This document shows positions 1 to 7,489 of a stretch of DNA of 62,383 nucleotides, one piece after another. Both the position numbers and the translations under genes were made by a program. Every line of letters begins with the position of its first letter. Position 1 is the first letter of the stretch. The DNA is from Nevskiaceae bacterium. Its GTDB lineage: Bacteria; Pseudomonadota; Gammaproteobacteria; Nevskiales; Nevskiaceae. The DNA is taken from assembly GCA_021731445.1 (NCBI GenBank), contig JAKFXK010000020.1, positions 1 to 62,383 on the forward strand. Reading direction: 5' to 3'. The notes under the pieces are model-generated. The model worked only from the letters and a program-made list of their open reading frames with translations. It was not told the DNA's origin and searched no databases.

Positions 1-600
1 GGCGATGCCACCCGTATCCAGCAGGTGCTGCTCAACCTCATCACCAATGCCATCAAATTCACCGACAGCGGCAGCGTCACCCTGGTGGTGCACGGACTGA
101 CCCCGGATCGGTGCGGCCTTTGCTTCGAGGTGCATGACACCGGCATCGGCATGAGCGCTGCCGAACTCACGCGCGTGTTCGATGCCTTCGAGCAGGCCAG
201 CGGCGAGACCGAGCGCCGTCATGGTGGCTCTGGACTGGGCCTGTCGATTTCCAAGGCTCTGGTCGAGACCTTGGGCGGCCAGCTGTCGGTGCAGAGCGCA
301 CAGGGTCAGGGCACGGTGTTCCGCGTCGAACTGCCGCTGCAGGCGGCTCCGATGCCCAGGCCGCAGACATCCACCCCAGAGGGCGATGCGCTGCCGGCGC
401 TGGCGCGGCTGAAGGAACACGTCCTGCACCGCGATACCGCCGCCGCCCGCAATACTCTGCAGGCGCTGCGGCTGGCCTTGATACCGAAAGGGCAGGGGCA
501 GGAAATCCACGCGCTCGAACGCATGCTCGCCGATTTCGATTTCGATGCCGCCGACATTGAGATCGTGCGGCTGCGCAGCCGCTGGGACAGGCAAAGCTGA
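1..600 (+). CDS. Sensor histidine kinase, C-terminal part (5' end outside window)
   Basis: The frame is open from base 1, so this is the end of a longer gene. The visible part is a HATPase_c catalytic domain: an N box (QQVLLNLITNAIKF) at the very start, a G1 box DTGIGM and a G2 box GGSGLGLSISKALVETLGG. These bind ATP for histidine autophosphorylation. After the ATPase fold comes a tail of about 85 residues that is mostly helical and ends with an FDFDAADIEIVRL-type motif. Similar tails occur at the ends of hybrid kinases, but no phosphotransfer histidine motif is obvious. The gene lies 110 bases before an HD-GYP regulator on the same strand, which suggests a signalling pair. The sensor input and dimerisation domain are not in the window. 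Confidence 0.9.
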   Translation, partial: GDATRIQQVLLNLITNAIKFTDSGSVTLVVHGLTPDRCGLCFEVHDTGIGMSAAELTRVFDAFEQASGETERRHGGSGLGLSISKALVETLGGQLSVQSAQGQGTVFRVELPLQAAPMPRPQTSTPEGDALPALARLKEHVLHRDTAAARNTLQALRLALIPKGQGQEIHALERMLADFDFDAADIEIVRLRSRWDRQS

Positions 601-710
601 ATCGATGACCGATTTGCGATGCGACCCAAAGGACGAGCCGCTATGATCTTCATCATGGGCCAGGGCTGCTGAATCAGACGGGTTTTGATTGGTTTCGGGG
701 GAAAACTACA

Positions 711-1793
711 GTGGCAACCGACGCGCGCAAATCAACCATCCTGGTGGTGGCCGAAGCCGGCCCGGACAGCGAGGCGCTGCGCGGGATCATCGCGCGCCTG
801 CAATGCAATGCCCTGGTAATTGGCCCGATCGAGCTGGCGCCGGTGCTGGAGTTTCTCGACCCGCCGCCGGAGCTGATCGTCTACGAGGCCTCCGATCCCG
901 AATTCGATGCGGCGGCCATCTGCCGTCGCCTGCAGGGCAATCTGCGCACCCGCTTCGTGCCGGTGATTTTCCACAACGGCCAAGCTGATTCTGACAAGGA
1001 GCTAGCCGCCTTTGACGGCGGTGCGCAGGACTACCTCCGTGCACCCTTCGACGAGAAGGTGGCGTTCGCACGGCTGCGCCTGCATCAGCAGCTGTATGTG
1101 CAGAAACGCCAGCTGGCGACGCTGATCCAGACCCGCACCAAGGAGGTCAATGCCGCCAACACCGAACTGGTGAAGCGCCTGCGCGCCGCCGCCGAGTTCA
1201 AGGACGACGAGACCGGCAGCCACATCGAGCGCATGTCGCGCGTGTCACAGCTGCTGGCCCGCGCGGCGGGGCTCTCTGAGGCCGAAGCCGACCTGCTGCT
1301 GCTTACCGCACCCATGCACGATGTTGGCAAGATCGGCATCCCGGATCGGATCCTGCTCAAGCCCACGCCACTGACGCCGGACGAGTGGCGGGTGATGCGC
1401 CAGCACCCCGGCATCGGCGCCGGCATCATCGGCAAGCACGACGCGCCCATCCTCAAGATCGCCCGTCGTATTGCACTGACCCACCATGAGAAATGGGACG
1501 GCACCGGCTATCCACGGGGTCTGAAGGGGGAGGAGATTCCACTGGTCGGGCGCATCGTGGCCCTGGCGGATGTGTTCGACGCGCTCACCAGCGAGCGGCC
1601 ATTCAAGCCCGCATGGCCGGTGGAAACCGCCATCACCTATATCCGCGAGCAGAGCGGCAAGCATTTCGACCCTCGCCTCGCGGGCCTCTTCCTGGAACTG
1701 ATGCCGGAAATCCTCAAGATCCGCACCGAACATCCGGAGAAACCATCGATGCTGTTCGATGTGCGTTCGCGCATGAGCGAGACGCTGGTCTGA
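711..1793 (+). CDS. HD-GYP domain cyclic-di-GMP phosphodiesterase with degenerate receiver domain
   Basis: 360 residues from a GTG start at 711, preceded by a GGGGGAAAA ribosome-binding stretch. Residues about 9-125 have the length and fold pattern of a response-regulator receiver. However, the acidic pair is reduced to one Glu (E15), the phospho-acceptor Asp position holds Glu (E59, in LIVYEAS), and the conserved Lys of the KPF motif is Ala (A111, in LRAPFD). A linker helix leads to an HD-GYP domain with its metal and signature residues: H171, HD at 203-204, HH at 258-259 and GYP at 266-268. Family knowledge predicts hydrolysis of cyclic-di-GMP. The degenerate receiver suggests an output that is not switched by ordinary phosphorylation, or is locked by a phosphomimetic Glu. 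It is probably functionally linked to the kinase upstream. Confidence 0.9.
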   Translation: MATDARKSTILVVAEAGPDSEALRGIIARLQCNALVIGPIELAPVLEFLDPPPELIVYEASDPEFDAAAICRRLQGNLRTRFVPVIFHNGQADSDKELAAFDGGAQDYLRAPFDEKVAFARLRLHQQLYVQKRQLATLIQTRTKEVNAANTELVKRLRAAAEFKDDETGSHIERMSRVSQLLARAAGLSEAEADLLLLTAPMHDVGKIGIPDRILLKPTPLTPDEWRVMRQHPGIGAGIIGKHDAPILKIARRIALTHHEKWDGTGYPRGLKGEEIPLVGRIVALADVFDALTSERPFKPAWPVETAITYIREQSGKHFDPRLAGLFLELMPEILKIRTEHPEKPSMLFDVRSRMSETLV

Positions 1794-1835
1794 ACGCGTA
1801 AACTGCCGCGCTTCCTTCTCCGCGCGGCGTCCCGC

Positions 1836-2753
1836 ATGTCCCCCACTCTCAAGGCCCATTGGCAGCTGCACTTCTGCGTGCTGCTCTGGGGCTTTACGCC
1901 CATTCTTGGCGCGCTGATCTCGCTGCCCGCGCCACAACTGGTGTGGTGGCGCATGGGGCTGGTGGCGCTGCTGCTGCTGGCGTTCCCCGGCGTAGTGCGC
2001 GGCGTCTTCGCCTTGTCGCGCCGGCTGTTCTTCATCTACGCAGGCATCGGCGTGATCGTCGCATTGCACTGGCTGGCCTTTTACGGCGCGATCAAGCTCG
2101 CCAATGCCTCCATCGCCGCCACCTGCCTGGGTGCTGCGACCGCCTTCACCGCCGTGATCGAGCCGCTGGTGACCGGTCGCAAGTTCATTGCCCGCGATCT
2201 CTGGCTGGGCTTTGCGGTGATCCCCGGCGTCGCACTCGTCGCGGGGGGCTTGAGCAGTGGGCAGATCGTGGGCTTCGTCGTCGGCGTGCTGGCCGCATTT
2301 GGTGCGACGCTGTTCACCAGCCTCAACAAGCGCTATATCGACGGCGCCGATCCGAAAGTGGTGACGGCGCTCGAACTGGGTGCAGGTGCATTGTTCATGA
2401 CCCTCGCACTGCCCCTGCTGCCGCACGATGGGGCGATCTACCTGCTGCCGCAGGGCAAGGATCTCTGGCTGATGGCGGTGTTCGTGGTGTTCTGCACCGC
2501 GCTGCCGTTCACGCTGTCGCTGGTCGCGCTCAGGCATCTCTCGGCCTTCGTCGCACAGATGGCGGTGAACCTCGAACCGATCTATGCCGTCGCACTCGCC
2601 GCCATCCTGCTGGGCGAGACCAAGGAGCTGACCACGCAGTTCTATCTCGGGGTGGCGATCCTGTTTCTCGCCGTGTTTCTGCCGCCGCTGGTGTCGCGCA
2701 TCCGGCTCTCGCGCCGTAAGGCCGATGCAGCGACGGTGGAGACCATGCCTTGA
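1836..2753 (+). CDS. EamA/DMT-family transporter
   Basis: 305 residues, almost entirely hydrophobic, with about ten predicted transmembrane helices in two repeated halves, as expected for the drug/metabolite transporter superfamily (EamA domains). The second half contains the typical stretch with a polar residue before the last helices (MAVNLEPIYAVALAAILLGE), which is common in inner-membrane metabolite exporters of this family. The substrate cannot be read from sequence. The start codon ATG follows a short 42-base gap after the HD-GYP gene. The stop codon overlaps the TTG start of uvrD, so the two genes are translationally coupled. Confidence 0.85.
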   Translation: MSPTLKAHWQLHFCVLLWGFTPILGALISLPAPQLVWWRMGLVALLLLAFPGVVRGVFALSRRLFFIYAGIGVIVALHWLAFYGAIKLANASIAATCLGAATAFTAVIEPLVTGRKFIARDLWLGFAVIPGVALVAGGLSSGQIVGFVVGVLAAFGATLFTSLNKRYIDGADPKVVTALELGAGALFMTLALPLLPHDGAIYLLPQGKDLWLMAVFVVFCTALPFTLSLVALRHLSAFVAQMAVNLEPIYAVALAAILLGETKELTTQFYLGVAILFLAVFLPPLVSRIRLSRRKADAATVETMP

Positions 2754-5056
2754 GCTACCAGCCCGCGCTCGATACCGATCCGCAACTGGTGGCGCTCGTC
2801 GCCTCGCTCAACGAGGCGCAGCGCGAGGCTGTCACGGCGCCGCCCGACCATCGCCTGGTGCTCGCGGGTGCGGGCTCAGGCAAGACCCGCGTGCTGACGC
2901 ACCGCATCGCCTGGCTGATGGCGGTGGAGGGCGTCAGCGCGCATTCGATTCTCGCCGTCACCTTTACCAACAAGGCTGCCAACGAGATGCGCGGACGGCT
3001 CGAACAGCTCGTCACGGTGCCGACGCGGACGATGTGGGTCGGCACCTTCCACGGCATCGCGCATCGCATGCTGCGCCTGCATTACAAGGAGGCGCGCCTT
3101 CCGCAGACCTTCCAGATTCTCGACAGCGACGACCAGTCGCGCATGGTCAAGCGCCTGTGCAAGCAGATCGAGCTGCCGGAGGATCGCTTCCCGCCTAAGA
3201 TGGTGACGGGCTGGATCAACGCGCAGAAGGAGGAAGGCCGCAGACCCGCCTCAATGCAGGATACCGGCGACTTCATGCAGCGCCAGCTGGTGCGCGCCTA
3301 CACGCTTTACCAGCAGCAATGCGAGGCGCAGGGCCTGGTCGATTTCGCCGAACTGCTGCTGCGCGCCTACGAGCTGTGCCGCGACAGTGCGACAGTGCAG
3401 CAGCACTATCAGCAGAAGTTTCGGCACGTGCTGGTCGATGAGTTCCAGGACACCAACACGCTGCAATACCTGTGGCTGAAAGTGCTCTGCGGCACGAACG
3501 GAAAAATCTTCGCAGTCGGCGACGACGACCAGTCCATCTACGGCTGGCGCGGGGCGAAGATCGAGAACCTGCACAAGCTCACCCGCGATTTCACTGGCAC
3601 CGAGATCGTGCGGCTGGAGCAGAACTACCGCTCGACCGGCACCATCCTGAAAGCTGCCAACGGCCTGATCAGCAACAACACCGGCCGTCTCGGCAAGAAT
3701 CTGTGGACGGATGACCGCGAGGGCGAGCCGATTGCGCTCTATGCCGCCTACAACGAGTACGACGAGGCGGACTTCGTCGCCAACCGCATGAAGGAATATC
3801 TAGACGGCAAGGGCCGCCACAGCGACCTCGCCGTGCTCTACCGCAGCAATGCGCAGAGCCGCGTGCTGGAAGAATCACTCATCCGCGCGCGCCTGCCGTA
3901 CCGCATCTATGGTGGCCTGCGCTTCTTCGAGCGCATGGAGGTGAAGGACGCGCTCGCCTGGCTGCGCGTGCTGGTCAACCGCGACGAGGACGTGAGCTTC
4001 GAGCGCGCGCTCACCACGCCGCCGCGCGGCGTGGGGGCCACCAGCATCGAACGTCTGCGCGGCTTCGCGCGCGAGCACGGGCTCTCGCTGTGGAAGGCAG
4101 CGCGTCACGGCACGGCGGCACTCGGGCGTACCTCCGGTGCGCTCACGGCCTTTCTCGATTCGATCGACCTGCTCGATGGCCAGACCCGCACACTGCCGCT
4201 GGCCGAGAAGATGGCGAAGGTGATCGACGCCAGCGGCCTGAAAGAGCACTACAAAAAAGAGAAAGGTGAGCAGGCGGAAGCGCGGCTCGAAAACCTCGAT
4301 GAGATCATCAACGCCGCCAAGTCCTTCGAGAAGCCGGAAGGCTTGGCCGAAGGCGCTGACCCCGTGCTGGAGTTTTTGACGCACGCCGCGCTCGAAGCGG
4401 GAGAAGGGCAGGCCACGGTGGGTGAAGACGCAGTGCAGCTGATGACGCTGCACGCCGCAAAAGGCCTGGAGTTTCCGGTCGTGTTCCTGGTGGGTCTGGA
4501 GAACGGCCTGTTCCCTTCGCTGCGCGCTGTCGAAGAAGGCAACCTTGAGGAAGAGCGCCGCTTGGCCTATGTGGGCATCACCCGTGCGCGCGAAAAACTG
4601 TTCGTCAGCTACGCCGAGTCACGGCGCATCCACGGTATCGAGCAAATCTGCGCGCCCTCGCAGTTCCTCAAGGAAATCCCCAAGGAATGCACTGTGGAGC
4701 TGCGTCCGCGTGCGGGCGTGCTGCGCTCGCAGTTCGGCGTGCAGTCCGGACGCGGCGGCTTCGGCGGGCCGGTGCGGATGGGCAGCGGCTACAGCGAGCC
4801 GCAACCCTGGCGCGAGCGCCAGCAGGAGGGCTATGGCCTCAGCCGCCCCAGCGTGCCTGCGCGCATGGCCCAGGAAACCTACTCAAGCACCGGCACCATG
4901 GGCTTTCGCCTCGGCCAGAGCGTGCGCCATGCGAGCTTTGGCGAGGGTGTGATCCTGAGCTTCGACGGCGAGGGTGAGCGCGCCCGTGTCGAGATCCGCT
5001 TTGCCGGCAGCGGCACCAAGTGGCTGATGCTGGGCCTTGCCAAGCTGAGCCCGTAG
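2750..5056 (+). CDS. uvrD: ATP-dependent DNA helicase UvrD/PcrA-type
   Basis: 768 residues, an SF1A 3'-5' DNA helicase. It has an N-terminal Q-motif region (LNEAQREAV), Walker A GAGSGKT at residues 40-46, motif II VDEFQDTN, motif III GDDDQSIYGWRGA, motif IV LEQNYRST, motif V MTLHAAKGLEFP and motif VI LAYVGITRAREKL. The last ~50 residues (SVRHASFGEGVILSF...) match the Tudor-like C-terminal domain of UvrD/PcrA that binds RNA polymerase, so this is UvrD rather than Rep. It acts in nucleotide excision and mismatch repair and in backtracking of stalled polymerase. The only sensible start is TTG at 2750, within a TTGA overlap with the transporter gene. No ATG lies upstream of the Q motif in frame. 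Confidence 0.95.
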   Translation: MSYQPALDTDPQLVALVASLNEAQREAVTAPPDHRLVLAGAGSGKTRVLTHRIAWLMAVEGVSAHSILAVTFTNKAANEMRGRLEQLVTVPTRTMWVGTFHGIAHRMLRLHYKEARLPQTFQILDSDDQSRMVKRLCKQIELPEDRFPPKMVTGWINAQKEEGRRPASMQDTGDFMQRQLVRAYTLYQQQCEAQGLVDFAELLLRAYELCRDSATVQQHYQQKFRHVLVDEFQDTNTLQYLWLKVLCGTNGKIFAVGDDDQSIYGWRGAKIENLHKLTRDFTGTEIVRLEQNYRSTGTILKAANGLISNNTGRLGKNLWTDDREGEPIALYAAYNEYDEADFVANRMKEYLDGKGRHSDLAVLYRSNAQSRVLEESLIRARLPYRIYGGLRFFERMEVKDALAWLRVLVNRDEDVSFERALTTPPRGVGATSIERLRGFAREHGLSLWKAARHGTAALGRTSGALTAFLDSIDLLDGQTRTLPLAEKMAKVIDASGLKEHYKKEKGEQAEARLENLDEIINAAKSFEKPEGLAEGADPVLEFLTHAALEAGEGQATVGEDAVQLMTLHAAKGLEFPVVFLVGLENGLFPSLRAVEEGNLEEERRLAYVGITRAREKLFVSYAESRRIHGIEQICAPSQFLKEIPKECTVELRPRAGVLRSQFGVQSGRGGFGGPVRMGSGYSEPQPWRERQQEGYGLSRPSVPARMAQETYSSTGTMGFRLGQSVRHASFGEGVILSFDGEGERARVEIRFAGSGTKWLMLGLAKLSP

Positions 5057-5082
5057 CGTGCGCTGTGCGCACAGCGCACGCT
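5055..5082. repeat. 28-bp perfect palindrome at the uvrD stop codon
   Basis: The half AGCGTGCGCTGTGC (5055-5068) is followed immediately by its exact reverse complement (5069-5082). It begins inside the uvrD stop codon. As RNA it forms a GC-rich hairpin with no following U-run, so it is not a classical terminator. It may be a REP-type element or protect the uvrD mRNA 3' end. Confidence 0.7.
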
Positions 5083-5134
5083 AATCCTCGAAAGATTCAG
5101 CTACGCGACAGTAACTCTAGAGAACCTGTAGTTT

Positions 5135-5146
5135 TTCTCCGGAGAA
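5135..5146. promoter_or_regulatory. 12-bp palindrome upstream of the small membrane ORF
   Basis: TTCTCCGGAGAA is a perfect 12-bp palindrome 16 bases before the small ORF start. The upstream GAGAA (5120-5124) could pair with the same TTCTC, so alternative RNA hairpins are possible. It is either an operator or a leader structure for the small ORF/mtfA pair. No function is shown by sequence alone. Confidence 0.35.
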
Positions 5147-5161
5147 CTAAAGGAAGACGCC

Positions 5162-5299
5162 ATGTTCACCGCCCTCATCGTCATCATCGTGCTGGCCCTC
5201 GCGGCCACGCCCATCACCTACTACCTGCGCACTCGCCGCAACCCCGACAAGGCACCACCCACTGCCACGCCGAAGACGTTCAAAGAATGGAAGGACTAA
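5162..5299 (+). CDS. Small single-pass membrane protein
   Basis: 45 codons from ATG 5162 with a good ribosome-binding site (AAAGGAAG, about 8 bases before the start). Residues 2-21 (FTALIVIIVLALAATPITYY) form one transmembrane helix. It is followed by a basic juxtamembrane stretch (RTRR) and a polar tail ending KTFKEWKD, so the tail is probably cytoplasmic. The ORF is too short for usual gene finders. Its last 13 bases overlap the start of the MtfA-like peptidase gene, so translation of the two is probably coupled. I do not recognise a named family. Its role may be to assist or localise the peptidase; this is inference from position. Confidence 0.6.
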   Translation: MFTALIVIIVLALAATPITYYLRTRRNPDKAPPTATPKTFKEWKD

Positions 5300-6126
5300 A
5301 CGTCGCCGCCATCGACTTTGCAATTGCGCTGGCCGCGCTCGTTGTGGCGGTGATGGTCTGGCGACAGCGGCGCACACACTCTCGGCACTGGGGCGATGAG
5401 CCTGCCGCCATCACGGCCGCGGCACCGCCCCAGCTGAAGTGGCTGAGTGCCGAACAGCAGGCGCGCTGGCAGCTACAGACGCAACGCTTCCTGCACGAGA
5501 AACGGTTCATCGGCTGTGCGGGCCTCAGCCTCACCGAGGCACATCGGCGCACCATTGCAGGTCTGGCCTGCCTGCTGCGCTTGCAGCAAAACGCGTTGCA
5601 CGAAGCCTTGTTCCCGATGGTGCGCGAGGTGCTGCTCTACCCCGATGCCTTTCTGGTGCCGCCGCCGCGCGAGACGGTTTCGGAACACGGCCTGGAGCTG
5701 GTCGATGATGCCCCGGACGAGCGCATCGGCGAGCACGCCCCCGGCCAGGTGGTGCTGTCGTGGTCGGATGTCGAGGCGGCACTCGAAGGCGACAGCGTCA
5801 ACGTCGTCATCCACGAGTTTGCCCATGCGCTGGACAGCGAAAACCCGGACACCGAAGGCGCGCCGCCGATGGCCGACTACCGCGACTGGTCGGCAGTGAT
5901 GGGCCAGGAGTTCGCAAGGCTCAGGCGGCACCGCCGCCCGCCAGTGCTCGACCCATACGGTGCCCAGTCGCCTGCCGAGTTCTGGTGCGTGGTGGCGGAG
6001 GCGTTCTTCCAGCAACCTGCGGCGCTGGAAAAACACCATACGGCGCTGTTCCGGCTGCTGACGGCGTACTTCGAGATCACGCCTGCCGTCGGCGAGCACC
6101 TTGCACCCACCCTGCCCGCAGCGTAA
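5287..6126 (+). CDS. mtfA: MtfA-like zinc-dependent peptidase (M90 family)
   Basis: 279 residues from ATG 5287, chosen because the protein then begins with a hydrophobic N-terminal segment (IDFAIALAALVVAVMVW). The zinc-binding HExxH motif appears as VVIHEFAHALD at about residues 174-184, with the downstream ASPAEFWCVVAEAFF-type helix (here SPAEFWCVVAEAFF) that supplies the third ligand in M90 peptidases. In enterobacteria MtfA is an aminopeptidase that binds the repressor Mlc and affects glucose-PTS control. Whether that partner exists here is unknown, and the N-terminal anchor differs from the soluble E. coli protein. It overlaps the preceding small membrane ORF by 13 bases. Confidence 0.85.
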   Translation: MEGLNVAAIDFAIALAALVVAVMVWRQRRTHSRHWGDEPAAITAAAPPQLKWLSAEQQARWQLQTQRFLHEKRFIGCAGLSLTEAHRRTIAGLACLLRLQQNALHEALFPMVREVLLYPDAFLVPPPRETVSEHGLELVDDAPDERIGEHAPGQVVLSWSDVEAALEGDSVNVVIHEFAHALDSENPDTEGAPPMADYRDWSAVMGQEFARLRRHRRPPVLDPYGAQSPAEFWCVVAEAFFQQPAALEKHHTALFRLLTAYFEITPAVGEHLAPTLPAA

Positions 6127-6152
6127 AACCAAACCGTATCCCGAGGATCCCC

Positions 6153-6566
6153 ATGCGCATCATTCCAGTACTGCTCATTGCCGCAGCCACGTTGCCGGCC
6201 GCCGCCAGCAACATCTACAAGTGGACGGATGCCCAGGGCCAGGTGCACTACAGCCAGACACCGCCGCCCAGCGGGGCCGTCTCGGCGCAGTCGCAAACGC
6301 GCGTACAGCCCGGTGTCAGCCTCGATACGCCGCCTGCACCCGCCGCTGCCGCCAAACCCGCAAAAACCAAGCCCGCCGCCGTTGCTGAAACGGCGGAAGC
6401 CAAGGCCAAGCGCTGCACGGCGGCGCGTGAGCGGCAGGCGTTTCTGGCCTCGACCATCCCCCGGCGGCTGATGGTGCTGGGTGCCGATGGCAGCGAGTCG
6501 CGCATGACCGAAGAGCAGTACGCAGAAAGCATTGCCAAGGCGCAGGAGGCGGGTAAGGGCTGCTGA
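6153..6566 (+). CDS. Secreted DUF4124-domain protein
   Basis: 137 residues with a signal peptide (MRIIPVLLIAAATLPAAASN). It is followed directly by the DUF4124 signature IYKWTDAQGQVHYSQTPP, a short periplasmic domain common in proteobacteria. The middle is low-complexity Pro/Ala/Lys, and the C-terminus has a charged region with AKRCTAARERQ. The biochemical role of DUF4124 is unknown. ATG 6153 is preceded by CCGAGGAT, a plausible ribosome-binding site. The gene ends just before a strong terminator shared with the convergent FKBP gene. Confidence 0.8.
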   Translation: MRIIPVLLIAAATLPAAASNIYKWTDAQGQVHYSQTPPPSGAVSAQSQTRVQPGVSLDTPPAPAAAAKPAKTKPAAVAETAEAKAKRCTAARERQAFLASTIPRRLMVLGADGSESRMTEEQYAESIAKAQEAGKGC

Positions 6567-6577
6567 GACGGTACAGC

Positions 6578-6619
6578 GCACGCAAAAAAGGCGGCCCGAA
6601 GGCCGCCTTTTTTGCGTGC
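6578..6619. terminator. Bidirectional terminator
   Basis: A perfect 19-bp stem (GCACGCAAAAAAGGCGGCC) with CGAA loop and a run of six A on one side and six T on the other. It lies between the convergent DUF4124 and FKBP genes and should stop transcription in both directions. Confidence 0.92.
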
Positions 6620-6629
6620 AGCAGCAGTC

Positions 6630-7406
6630 TTACTTTTTCTTGGCGTCTGCAGGCTTCGCGTCGGCGGGTTTGGCTTCGCCGAGATTGAGCAGCTCCACTT
6701 CGAACACCAGGGTCGAGTTGGGGCCGATCTTGGCACCTGCGCCGCGTTCGCCGTAGGCGAGAGCAGAGGGAATGACGAACTTGTACTTTGCACCCGGTTT
6801 CATCAGCTGCAAGCCTTCGGTCCAGCCCGGAATCACGTTCTGCAGCGGGAAGCTCACCGGCTGGCCACGGTCGTAGCTCGAGTCGAAAGTCTCGCCGTTG
6901 ATCAGCGTGCCCTTGTAGTGGACGGTGACGGTGTCGGTGGCCTTGGGCGCGGTGCCGCTGCCTTCGGTGAGCACTTCGTACTGCAGGCCGCTGGCGGTGG
7001 TTTTCACGTTCGCCTTCTTCGCATTTCCGGCGAGGAAGGCTTCACCCTCGGCCTTCGCCTTGGTGGCGGTGGCGGTGCGCTCTTCCAGCTGCCGCTTCTG
7101 CATTTTTTCGGCAACCGAGTTCTTGATCTGCTCGCGGGTAGCGTCGTCGAGCACGGGCTCACCGCCGGCGAACACTGCGTCGAGGCCGGCTTCGAGCGAC
7201 TTGATGTCCACATCGTCCTTGACCGGCTTGAGCGACTTGGCAAGGTCGACGCCGATGGCGTAGCCGAACTTCTGGGCGTCGGTCTTGAGGTCTTCAGCCT
7301 TGATGGCCTTGGGTTCATCCGCCTTCTTGCAGGCGGTGACGGCGAGTGCGGCCGCGATGGCCAGTGCGAACGCGGAGCGTTTGAGGGTCACGGTGGACAG
7401 GGACAT
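6630..7406 (-). CDS. FKBP-type peptidyl-prolyl cis-trans isomerase, lipoprotein
   Basis: 258 residues. The N-terminus is a lipoprotein signal with lipobox LAVTAC (Cys26). Residues ~40-140 form the helical FKBP_N dimerisation domain (FGYAIGVDLAKSL, EKMQKRQLEE). Residues ~150-240 form the FKBP catalytic domain with VTVHYKGTLINGETFDSSYDRG, VIPGWTEGLQLMKPGAKYKF and ELLNL. This is the FkpA/Mip architecture, a periplasmic prolyl isomerase and chaperone for envelope proteins. The C-terminal tail is Lys/Ala/Asp-repetitive (AKPADAKPADAKKK). It is downstream of the two-component pair on the same strand but separated by 83 bases. Confidence 0.93.
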   Translation of the reverse strand: MSLSTVTLKRSAFALAIAAALAVTACKKADEPKAIKAEDLKTDAQKFGYAIGVDLAKSLKPVKDDVDIKSLEAGLDAVFAGGEPVLDDATREQIKNSVAEKMQKRQLEERTATATKAKAEGEAFLAGNAKKANVKTTASGLQYEVLTEGSGTAPKATDTVTVHYKGTLINGETFDSSYDRGQPVSFPLQNVIPGWTEGLQLMKPGAKYKFVIPSALAYGERGAGAKIGPNSTLVFEVELLNLGEAKPADAKPADAKKK

Positions 7407-7489
7407 AGTGAATCCTGGTGGGGTCTTGAAATGGATCAGCGGCGCAAAGTATAGCGACGCGCGGTTTGACTGGCGCCAGGCTGCTTCGT

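Noticed and set aside
1245-2537. 430-codon minus-strand frame over the HD-GYP and transporter genes
   Set aside because: Shadow of two genes with clear domains; strongly polar, unlike any family.
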